From Linyphia triangularis (lineage: Eukaryota; Arthropoda; Arachnida; Araneae; Linyphiidae): DNA of 64,000 bases. The notes under the pieces are model-generated. The model saw only the letters and a program-made list of their open reading frames with translations, was not told the DNA's origin and did no database searches. A program made the translations under genes and the position numbers. This document shows, one piece after another, positions 1 through 11,200 of this stretch; within the stretch, counting starts at the first letter, position 1, and every line of letters begins with the position of its first letter. The stretch spans positions 26,922,093-26,986,092 of the forward strand of contig OZ021731.1 of assembly GCA_963978545.1 (NCBI GenBank), read 5' to 3'.

Positions 1-972
1 AAAAACTAAAGATTTTTTGTTTAAAATTGCAAATTTATTTAAAATGCCTTTAAATTTCTAAATATAGGTACATAGGAAAAAATAACTGTTAAAATATATA
101 TTTGGCATTAGTAACAAAAAATATGATTTGTTGAGTTATAATTTCATATCCCCTCTTGAAAAAATCTCTGGCTATGCCCCTGATAGAAGCTATTGTATCA
201 GTATAACACTAGTCGAAATTGACTATCACAACAACGAAAATCTCGTAATAGAGGCATTAGCGGCGCAAATCATGCAAATAATGGCTATTATATCGTCAAA
301 AAACTTAACGAAAATAACCATCACTACAACGTAAATCTCGATGGCCCACCCACGGAGTGGCAAATCTCAGTAAAAGCACACATAATATTGATGTAGCGTT
401 TCGCGAACCAAAGATAACAATGGCAATATAGACAATCCGGCAAAAGTAGTCATTACGTTGAAGATTTGGAGAAGTCTGAACGCACACAGATTCTGTGGTT
501 GTCAGATTCGTAAGTACACAAGTGTAGTATGCCCTTGAGCTTTTGAGCATCACAAAAATCAGTAAAAAATATCCCTCCATTTCAACTCGGAAATGTAAGG
601 AATTGGCCAGAATAAAATAATGATATTTTAAGCAAAAAAGGGTCCCTTTTCATAAAAAACAGACTTTTAGGGACTTTTTTCTTAAAAATTCAAAGATTTT
701 TTCACCAACAAAAAGTTCTCCAACTGTCAATGAGATAATACGCAGCACCTTTTATCCAACAAATCCTAATTGCAGCCAGGAGATAATAATTTAGATTAAT
801 ATTATTGGAGGCTAAACCAATGTAATCGATAAAGCGTCACTTTTTATTCTGCTGTAACAAAACCATAGCTTGGTGGCTTTCCTTCCAATGAGAGTTTTCA
901 GCCTACTTATGTGCAAGTTTGATTCCTGTATTTTCCAGAGATGTGATAGTCGCTGAAATCTTACAACTGTAC
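1..972. other. Left edge, no recognised gene
   Basis: AT-rich sequence with no open frame that resembles a conserved protein and no splice-bounded exon that I can connect to a gene. If the minus-strand gene whose first coding exon lies at 1433-1621 continues leftward, its next exons could fall here or beyond the window, but I could not identify one. Confidence 0.5.
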
Positions 973-980
973 TTAATTTG

Positions 981-1230
981 GGTAAATTCCTAGTTCACGT
1001 TTATGGGTTGGCGCACTTTTGAAAAGTTGGCGACAAAGCCAGAATGTCGCCAAATCGGAATTCCAATATGAAAAATTGAGAAACGAACCAGCTCCATGAT
1101 TTGTGGTATAGAAAGGTTGAAGTCAAAGCACGTAAATAAAAAAATGGGGTTGCCAAATTTAAAACTGTATCGCCTACAAAACAGCGCCAAATCGGCTTGG
1201 CGATATTTTAACGTCAACTAGGAATATACC
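981..1230. mobile_element. 250-bp MITE, GGT...ACC ends, 8-bp TSD
   Basis: Terminal inverted repeats of 21 bp at 981-1001 and 1210-1230 match at 19 positions; the ends read ggta...tacc. The 8-bp sequence ttaatttg flanks both sides (973-980 and 1231-1238) as a perfect target-site duplication. The interior repeats the motif ggcga/tcgcc. An 8-bp duplication fits hAT-like or P-like transposases (family knowledge); no transposase is present, so this is a non-autonomous element. Confidence 0.88.
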
Positions 1231-1432
1231 TTAATTTGTATTAACACAGAATTTATGATCGTTTTAGACTTACTAAATACTTAGGTCCTGGAAGTTTACT
1301 AAGATCGCTACAAAGCGAAGGATTTTTACAAAATACCAAAAAGTGTTTTATACACACATTTAATGCATTTTAACTGAGAAAAATACAAAATCCACGAAAA
1401 ACAAGATGTTATATATATAGAAAAGTACGCAC

Positions 1433-1621
1433 ATGTAAAGTCTGCATCCAATTCCGAACAATGTCGATATTCTCCTTGACAGGTTTGTCAGCAACAAGGA
1501 CATCAGAAGTATCTTCATTATCGGATATTTCTCCTTCTTCAGTAATGCCAGCACGTTCACCTTCATCATCAATACAAATATTGAGATTTGGAAGGAGTTT
1601 TCCCATTACTAATTGAGCCAT
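1433..1621 (-). CDS. Unidentified gene, first coding exon (partial)
   Basis: Sixty-three codons from ATG 1621 (good start context, ggagaaATGG) to a possible GTGCGT donor at 1432, ending in phase 0. A splice acceptor (attatag) lies 20 bp upstream of the ATG at 1642, so a 5' UTR exon is probably spliced on. A strong minus-strand GTAAGT donor at about 2172 could end that UTR exon. The peptide is acidic in the middle (DDEGER, EEGEISDNED) and ends with a charged segment, ENIDIVRNWMQTL. That tail loosely recalls the region just before CRAL-TRIO domains of tocopherol-transfer-like proteins, but this is a guess. The rest of the gene lies to the left of the window. It is divergent from FAAP100 and may share its promoter. 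Confidence 0.45.
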
Positions 1622-1649
1622 TTCTCCAATATTTTGTCCTTCTATAATT

Positions 1650-2273
1650 TATTCCAAAAGTAAAAAACACAATAATAAGCAACCGTTTACACAAAGTATT
1701 GCTTTTAGTGTAGATATAGATATGAAAGACTATACTTTTAGGCGGCGTGATGTGTGACGCTTTATTATGATATTTTTTTCTTTATGGATGGACTTGGATG
1801 TTTGTTTGTATTCTTTTAGTTGCCACAAGTAAACATAATATCTCCATTTAAAATTCAAATTAGATGTATGTTGTGGAAGATCATGATTCTTCTATGAATC
1901 TGAGATATAAATTTAAATATGGGACACTGATGCGAATTAAAATTAAATAATCATGCAATCTGAAGTTTCCCCACTTCCAAAATTAGCACAGAAGAGAAGA
2001 TGTCACTCAATTTAAAGAACTATGCTCTATGACGTCAGATAGTTACGGTTAAGTTCTGCAACTTAGAAGTGAATTGAAGTATAGAAATGTTTACTTTCGG
2101 TTTGCGGGAAACAAGAAATCTTTTTCTCATTACTATTTATTTATGACAGTAAATAAGTAAACTACAACTTACGCAACGAAAATGAGTCTAATTATATATT
2201 TCCCCTTTTTTACTATTGAATTATTTAATCTTTCATTGTAGATTATATTATATTCCATTAAAATAATTTCACC
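1650..2273. promoter_or_regulatory. Putative bidirectional promoter region
   Basis: The interval between the divergent start codons at 1621 (-) and 2274 (+). It contains a perfect palindromic CRE core TGACGTCA at 2030-2037 and an E2F-like site tttgcgggaaa at 2101-2111. Both motifs are seen directly; their use is inferred. E2F control would suit an S-phase DNA-repair gene. A minus-strand donor (gc|gtaagt, exon side at 2173) and a plus-strand acceptor-like attgtag ending at 2241 suggest spliced 5' UTRs. No clear TATA box was assigned. Confidence 0.4.
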
Positions 2274-5200
2274 ATGGCTAAGGAATTAGAATTTCAAATT
2301 GTAGGATGTATTGGGGAAATAAATGTTAATCAAAAAGAAGGTTCTTTAAAAGTAGAATACTTAAATGTGATGGAATCAGAGTACGAATTATATCTAACTT
2401 TTCAGGGCACTCGTAAAATATTCTACTGTAAATTTGTGGCAAGTAATTTATCGCAGGAACTCCTGCAAACAAATGAAAAAAATAATTTCAGCAACACAAA
2501 ATTTCAAGTTTCCAAATGGGTGAGTGAAACAGATTTTTTATTGACGCAATTTTGGATGCACATTGTCAATATCTATTTATCTTCAATTTGAAACTAAGGA
2601 GGCAAATTAAGAAAAAACATAAAAACCACAAGAAATAGGGTTGTTTAATATATATGTTATAATGTTTATCTATATCGATGTTGGTTGACACAGCATGTTT
2701 TGACGCCATTTTGGATTTGGCGACACATTCTTACGACGTTATTTTCAATTTGACGATTTTTTTAAAAAAGTAGCCAAGGGGGACTGTACAGTTAATCTTT
2801 ACTGGGTTGCTAAATATGAACCTTTATTGCGTACCAATTAGCACTAAATTCCCTTGGCAATATGTCCTTGCCAACTTGAAATAGACCAAACCTTGTGATT
2901 AATTTTCTTGAAAATCAGATGGGTATTGCTTTCCTGGATTTTATATAAAGTTGTATACTATTACTAAGCAATGACATTTGTGTTAATTTTTAGGCCGTCT
3001 GTTGGGAGTTATCCAGATTTTCTCTATCTGATATGCAAATGAGCACCTAAACACTTTGTGAAAGGTATTCCTCCAATGAAATTCGAACTACTAAAAAAAA
3101 AAATTCTGCTGAAAATTGACTTTTAAGACTATTATGGGAGGTTGTCTCGAGGTAGGAATTGAACAGTTTAATACAACCAACCATGAAACAATGAGCAAAA
3201 AAATTGTAGTTGCCATTGGATTTTGTTTTAGCCATGTATTCATAATTTCGATTGTTATTTTCTTGATTTTGTATATTAAGAAATGTTTTTTAATGGTAAA
3301 TGATCTGATGAAAGTTCATAACTAACCCTACGAAACGGGCTCCCTGTGAGGTCCCTCTACTTATCGCTTATCCTCTCCTCCCAGTAAGATGCTAGTAGCA
3401 GCCGAGTGGGGAGGCTCATCTTTGCCTGCCTTAGAAATAAAGGAATGTTTGATACTTCCTCAATGGACAATTCTTGCATTTTTTAAAAACAAGTGAAATT
3501 AGTTTATATTTATGAAGAATTTCTTTCCGATTCCAAATACTTAAACAAATTTTTTTTTTAAAAATTAGTTGTTTAAATATTAAGAAAAGAAAATGCCCCA
3601 AAACCGAGCCAAACCAGTTCGATCAAAACAATCGACAAAACCTGTGATGTCAAAGCTTCCTTCCGTTTCTTTGTTTATCGTGAGGTTTAAGCCAAATAGT
3701 TGGCGTTGGTAGACCATTGCTATATCCTCTATAGGTTGGCACGATTTACGAGAAACTTGCAAAACTGGTTTCCCGTTGCCGCATTCCAAGCCAAGATGTT
3801 TAGGAAGCCTTGACGTTACATTCAATCCGAGCCGAATGAATCATTTTCTCGCCAACGTGTAACAGGGAAACTTTGATCGCAAATTTAAAAAAAAGAAAAA
3901 TCGCATTGAGCAGACATTTTTCTGTTTATGGCCTTTTCGAAACATTTAGAATTGAATAAAAAAAAATTTTTAAATGCGGGAATTGCCCATTCAAGTGTTT
4001 TGGAATTTCTTAACAAAAAACAAATAACAAGTATTGTTTCCACTGTAAAATACATGAAAGACTTCTCTGGTCGATTGTGTGTTCCAAAGTGATTTTTTGA
4101 TTGCTTCAGTACTTAAATTAGGTACTACTTAGTATTATCCCGTTGACTGTTGGCAAACTTTTGATTAGCGACAAAAACTTTGAACCGTTGGGCTCTCTCA
4201 GAGGTAGTATGTTTCATCTCGATCCAAGCCTCAGCTTTCTGGCAAACTGGGTATCTGTCTACTGGAAGAATAAGATAATTTAAGAATTCATTGTACTGGT
4301 GTCAATGTCCAAATAGGTTTTGGCATAAGTAGAATTCATAAACATAATGGTTGCAACAATCGTCAGCCTTTCGTAGCTTAATTTGTTCCCGAGAGACTTT
4401 TAAACTTGGCTAAGTTTATAAGCTCAAGCGAGAGGAAAACCTTTTGAGTTCTGATTCATGAAAGCGGTTGATTGTTTTTGGATTTTCTCATCAGACAACA
4501 ATTGTGAGTAATTCAAAATTAAAGTCACTGCCAGACAATTTGTGATCTTTCCTGCAGGAAATCATTTATTTTCTAATATGTCGTCAAAGGGTTTTTGTTA
4601 CGGGTACACTGTACATTATTTCAACTCTTGATGCATAAAATATGTATTCACTTATTATTTTTTAATAATAAATTTAAAATATAAATTACTTTTTCAGAAA
4701 TCCCTAACTTTTCCATTTAAAGTGATAGACATCTTCCTTTCAAGTAAGAGTTTGTGGGCTGTTGGAGACGATTTCTTAGTAGATGTGAAATCGCATGTAG
4801 AGTAAGTACTCTTTTGTTCAATTTATATGATGGGTAAATGAACTAAAGGCAATCTGTTAAAATTAGTTGTATAAAATACAAGTTGTTTTATACAAATACA
4901 ACAGCCAACTAGTACATACACAAGGCCCTTCTAGGTTGCTCTAGTTTAATCCTGATCAATTGGTTTTGACTTTATCTTCTTCCCCTATAATATCAAAACT
5001 TTTTCTTGATCCAACATATATAGTCTCTCCAAAATGAATTTTCAGACTAATACTTATGTTGAATGTTTCTGTATAAGGTGACCGTTTTGTAGAAACTTGA
5101 CATAGGGCCATATCTTCTCTATCCTTCGTGTTGTAACACAAAAATTACAGTTAATGAAAAATTGGAAGAATTCAATTAGCAAATCTATAAGATTAAACGT

Positions 5201-8200
5201 TACTCTTCTATTAGACAAGTAGGTACAGTACCCCTAAAAAAAAATCAGAACGATGGCTATATCTTCGGTTCTAATTATCGTAGAATCTTACGGTTTGCAC
5301 CAAAATGTTTTGCTTACGATATTCTATATATCTGATGCAATTTCTTTTTCTTGAGGGACCGTTTACTAAGTAAAAGTAACGCTATCTTCGAAAATTTCAA
5401 TACAAACCCTTATTTTTTATCATTTCATTCGATTCAGAATACATCATTTACTCTATATACCAAATTCCAATGCATTATGTTGAAAAACACATCACTTATG
5501 AGCGAAAATGTTTCGATCATTTTTTTACCGATCTTCAGGGAGAATTTCCATAAAACGAAAGGTATTTTTAAGGTTCTACTTCACAGCGGGAGAAATCAAA
5601 TGAACGGTCAGTGCAGCGTTTCACGACGTTATAAAATACAAGTATTAGTCTAAAATTGCAGAGAAACTACTTGGATTTATAGTGTCATGTTTAAGATTAA
5701 TACAAAAATAGCAAGTAAACGCAAAAGTAACATAATTTATTTACAACGCTAAAGATGCGCATTCTTCACACGAAATAAATAAAATATCGAAAACTGTAAT
5801 TGCGGAATAACGTATACTACAGATAATTAGAAAATTAATAAATATAAAATGTAGGCATTAGTTAACAGTATTCAGCAAAGCGTGATTATTTTACAGAAAC
5901 ATTTCACTGTAAACACAAATGTAACTTGATCGTTGAAATTATTTATAAAATGAAAAAATCAAATGATTCAGTAAAATTTTTGAAGGATAACTTATTGAAA
6001 TTGCTTAAAAAATGTTGTTTTAAATAAATGTAATTTAAGGAAGTAAATTTTTTTTTTAAAAAAGGACACTGTTGAAAACCACACAAAACATATGTTCCAC
6101 GATTCCAAACACGTTAGACAGATTAAAAATATACATACAAAAAATAAAACTTCTTTGTTTGTATAAAATAATATATATATATATATTTTTTTTGTAATCT
6201 CAAGAAATTCTGGTCCGATTCACCCCGCTATTCCTATTCACCCCGTTTTACGATAATTGAACGTTGTGCGATTTTCCACACCTCTAGGTTACCTTGAATT
6301 AATCTTTGATAGTTTTCAAAAGTCGTCTACTATACGGTCCCTTAAAGTGAGCGTTTTTCACATTTTCGCTAAAAAATCGAGAACTAAAAGTCAAAATGAA
6401 AAAAAAAAAATTGTGGTGGGGTTTCAGACCATGGTGAATCTAATAAAAGCAAAACAAATGTATGTTACTATTCAAAAAAATTTTAAAATTGTTTTATTAA
6501 TTAATAATTAGTTATTAAAAAAGAAATTGATGCAAAAGTTGCTTGCTATTTATGTTTGGTCATTTACAAACTATCTTTTGAAAAAAAAAAATTACTGAAA
6601 TATATTAATTATTTAAGTATTTATGGCCAAAAAACCAATTTTTTTATTTAACATTAATTTATCATTTTCTTTTTATCATTTAAATTACAAACCATTCATT
6701 AGAAAATTACGAATTTTTGTATTTCGACATTTTTTTTGGATGCTGAATCCAAATATGGGATAATATTATGAGGTTGCTATTGAACTTTTTAAAGTTTGGT
6801 TCTGTTGTAATATGTAGATGACCCCTCATGACAAAAAAAACTACATGCAATTATTAAAAACCTTCCACGATTTACAACGGTACCTTTTGTTAGTTATTTC
6901 AAGAATTAGAGCACAAGATATAGCCATCGTTCTGATTTTTTTTTTTTGGGTACTGTACCAGATAAAACTCGCAAATTACAGCCATAACTCATCCAAACTA
7001 ACAACTTTCAAATCATTGATAATTCCTATAACCTGTAACAACCCGTTATAGGGTTGCTGTAGCAATCTTGTAACAAACCGTTATAGGGTTGCTGTAGCAA
7101 TCTTGTAACAAACCGTAAACATTTAAGCTTGACGATACATTTACGAGTCATTTAAACTTGGAAATGGTTAGGCTTGGCGCCTATTGGTACTTGTCTAATA
7201 GAAGAGTACTGATTAAATTATAGATGGTTTTTGTTATCAGTTTGAAGTTCTCAACAAGATTAGTAGCATATTAAGAAATTCAATCATAAGTGTTTTGAAG
7301 TTTGACCGAAAGAGTCCTTCTATTGTTATTCCAAGGCTAGCACTAGCAGTTTCGCCGCCCCGGGCAAAAAGGTAAAATGCCGCCTCTTCATAACAAAAAT
7401 TAAAAGAGATAACCTAAACTCTTCCTTCTCTTGGTAATAAAATAAAACGTTAACAAAAAAATTGGTATTAAAAATGTTGAAATTTTGATTTGTCAAAATG
7501 CAAATTTCTAGATTTATGATTTTGGCTTTAAATTGAAATTGGAAAAAAAAAAAAAAATTGCAGCACTTTGTATGTGTGCCAACTTATTTAAACAATAAAA
7601 AGGGTCATTTTTTATTTTATACATTTTTAAGCGGGAGTTTATTATGTTTGTGAGCGGTTTCCTTGAAATATTTTATCTATATATAATACTCCTTATTTTT
7701 AGTTCGGTTTTGGATTTGGTCTTTAATACACGAAAACTCTCCTCATCTTTCAAAACGTGTTTATATTTAAAAACTACATGCCTCAACCTTCTTGTGTCGG
7801 TATCTATACTAAAAGTTCGTAAAACATATTAAAAGCAAATTTTATTGAAATTCCACCTATTAATTTTTCATAAGTATTCAAATGAATCTTGGTTTCAACA
7901 TTCTCTTCATAAACAAGTTAATTTTACAGCCCATTTGACACCTCCTAAGGTTTTCGTCCCTGGCAGCTGCCCGGCTTGCAACCTCCTTTTCTTCTTCTTC
8001 TTATCAAGGACTATGGGGACTAAGGCACCTCTGCTTGAGCATTTTGTACCAACCCCATATCCCGTACAGATCGGTAGTGGGCAGTACTGCACAGGATGTA
8101 AGAGCACACTCGCAAGAGGGAGTGCGCAAGTCTACCTATAGCCGCCGAAGAGTTCACTTCTACCTCTTTCGGTAGCTATCCGGTAGATGGCAGTACTACC

Positions 8201-11200
8201 GACCGTATGTGGAACTTCTTAATTTAGGGGCATCACCAAGCAGAAGATTCCACCAGAAGACTTGGCTTTGCCACCCCCAGAGGTATTGATTTGTATGGGA
8301 ACTTGGAGGACTTTGCGACCATGACTGATTTAACGTGCTCCAGTCACCATTAGCGAACACGGCGGTCTTTAGTCGGTCCCAGGCCCGAACTCGCAACCTT
8401 AGTTGCGAGAACGATACTCTCCCGACTGGGCTACGCGGCCCTTTGCAACCTCCTAGCGCCGGCCCTGGTTATTCTGTGGAAGGTTCACATATTGACTTCC
8501 ATTGGAAGTATCGGTCTGAAGATGGATGTCCAGTGACAAGTTTTTTGTCAAACTCACTGACTTGGCAACATTTTTGAAAAGCATCAAATTGGCAGGGGCT
8601 TTGCCATCAACCTTAACTAAGTAAAATTTCAGTCATTAATCTTCCGTTAGTCATGCTCTGCTTTCCGACATGGTTAGTCGCGTTGCTGGTTTTATGAAAT
8701 CAAGTGAAATTTGTTCTAGTTTAAATAGTTGATTGTTACCGATTTAGGAGTGCACTGACTTCTGAGTAATCAGAAGTTAGGAAGATAACATGAAGGTCCT
8801 CCTCCCGGAATTGATTATAGACGGCAGACGAGGGGAAAGTGTAGTAGGGATGCATCTGTGAGGTGTAGGCGACTAACGGAAGGTTATATGTGATAAAAAT
8901 TTTTATGTTTTGTTATGGCTTAGTATCTGGGCTTAATGCATTCCAATAGAAACATTCTAATGTTAGGTAGGAGTAGTCTTTTAGTGACAAACACTGTCTC
9001 AATTCAATTTGTTTATTTTATACAAGAATGAAGTACAAAATAAGAAAGGCCGCTTTTCAGTTTTAAATTAAAACAACTGTGTTATTTGATTTGATAAGAA
9101 TACAAAATATATTTTTTAATCATACTGCCTTGATTATTTCAAATGCAGTCAAACCTCGTTAACGCAAAATCGCTTAATGTGATATCCCGTTTAACGCGCA
9201 GTAAAAGCAGTTCTCCATTTTTAAAACTTGTCATTAATTTATTCGTTGAACATGAAATTCGGTCAACGCGAATAATTTCAGCGGCCCCATCGATTTTGCG
9301 TTAACAGGGTTTGACTGTACCCTTATTCCTTGGTGTTTTTTATGTGCATATTTTTAGTATACCTGATTTGCTCTTGAAAAATTCTCTTTATTACGTCGCC
9401 GACCAAGCGGTATAGTGGTTAGCGTGCTGGCTTCTAGACCACGAGGTTGCGGGTTCGAGTCCCGTGTTGGCATGGATGTTTGTAAATGTATGTTGGTTTG
9501 TTAAATGACGAAATGTTTCGGCGCATTATAGCCCTCGTGTTGCTGACGGCGCCAGATAATCTGAATACAACCAACTCTTTATTATGTCATTGGATTGCAT
9601 TTTTGTGGTATTGGATTAAGAGTCTTTTGATGACATAATAATATTTATTTTTAAAGATTAACAAGATAACATTTTGAAAAAACTTGCATTGCGATTTTAT
9701 GTTATACAAACACATTGAAATTTTATCATTAAAAAGTTTTTTTTTCCTATTTCTCAGAAATGCTGTCAAAATTAGAAAATTGAATGAAAACAATGAAGAC
9801 TTCATGGACATTGATGCGGATGAAGAGTTTAATCTTGATGAGTTTGATTTCTCCTTAGCGATTCCTTCATCTCAAAAGCACAAATTGCAGAATGATAGTG
9901 TCAGTCTCAAGAGCAACCTAATTAGCAATAGCATTTTAACCTACACCAAAGATTTGAAAACAAGATCTTGGCACTTCACTTTGCTAATTCATTGCCTTAA
10001 ATCACAAGTGATTAAATCCATTCTTCTTCCTGATCTACCTTTAACCTATGACAAGACCATCTCCGACATTCTTTCAGCAGGTAAAATGTGTATTAGTTTG
10101 TCTATGATTTTAACAATCAATATTTATTTTAACTTAATATTAGGAATAAGCTTAAAATAACTAATATTCATTATAACAATAGTCTCTGTGGTTGAAGTTT
10201 TATAATATTCTAAGTTCGGCTAGAGCTGATTAACTTTTAATGTCATATTTTTTTAAATGTTAGAGCACTGGATATTTTATGATAGGGTTTTATATTTTAA
10301 TATGCACTTAAATAATTAAAAAGCTGTTACTCTGCCATTTAAAAGTGGATTCTAGTTTGATTAATATTGTAATTTGACTGTACTTGAAACTAATACCTTT
10401 CTTATACTTATGCCTTTAATTATACACATTTATAAATATTAAATTTGCATGAAACATTTCTATTTGACTATAAAATAGAAAAACTAAAATTAAGTTGAGT
10501 ATGCATGCCAAATCAAAATTTTGAGTTCTGGCAAAATGTTAGGTGATAAAGTTTTTCTAGTCCTGCTGCAGTAACTTGCAGTATTCTTTCCTGCTGCTGT
10601 TACTTTTTTATTTTATGTAGAACTTTCAATTTTTTTTTTATTCATTCACTCTCTCTCTCTCTCAATATAAACTACTACTAAACATGTTTTAAACATTATA
10701 GAAATTATGTTTAAATTTACTGAATATAACCTTGTAAATTTATTTTTATTTTCAATTATCCATATGCTTACATAGGGTAATAAAAGTATAGCATTCAGTA
10801 AAAAAAATTTATAAAAAGGTGTTTTTTTTTTTTTTTTTTTTTTTGCATTTCTTCACGTTTTGGATTACCTTGATTTCAAAAAAGTGGTCTAGAAAAAATT
10901 TCTGTCTGTGTGTACGTGGTCAGCTTAACTCCCGAACAAAATTACCTACGATGTTCAAATTTTATATATGGGTTAAGGGTGGCAATGGGACCTACCATTA
11001 AGGAAATCATGAAAAAATCATGTTTTTCTGCAATTGCTAAGAAAGGGCTCTAACAATTTTGATTAAAATCTCTGTGCTAATGCCTCTTAAGGTGTTCGAA
11101 TCGTCCCCATCTTGAAAATTCCCATAGAAATGTGATAAAAGCGTAAAAAGTTGAAAAATAAGTGCCTTTAACACAGCACTCTCTGCTCTTGAACATCGCC

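Noticed and set aside
6150..6200. AT-rich tract as an origin or promoter
   Set aside because: A simple (ta)n and poly-T run inside a transposable element; nothing further supports a function.
7845..8141. Protein-coding frame of 98 codons (and similar frames at 30481-30702 and 62096-62374)
   Set aside because: These lie inside SINE family A copies and recur only because the SINE is repeated.
9398..9470. tRNA gene
   Set aside because: Good A and B boxes, but the acceptor and anticodon stems are poor and the sequence continues into a repeated SINE body with target duplications.
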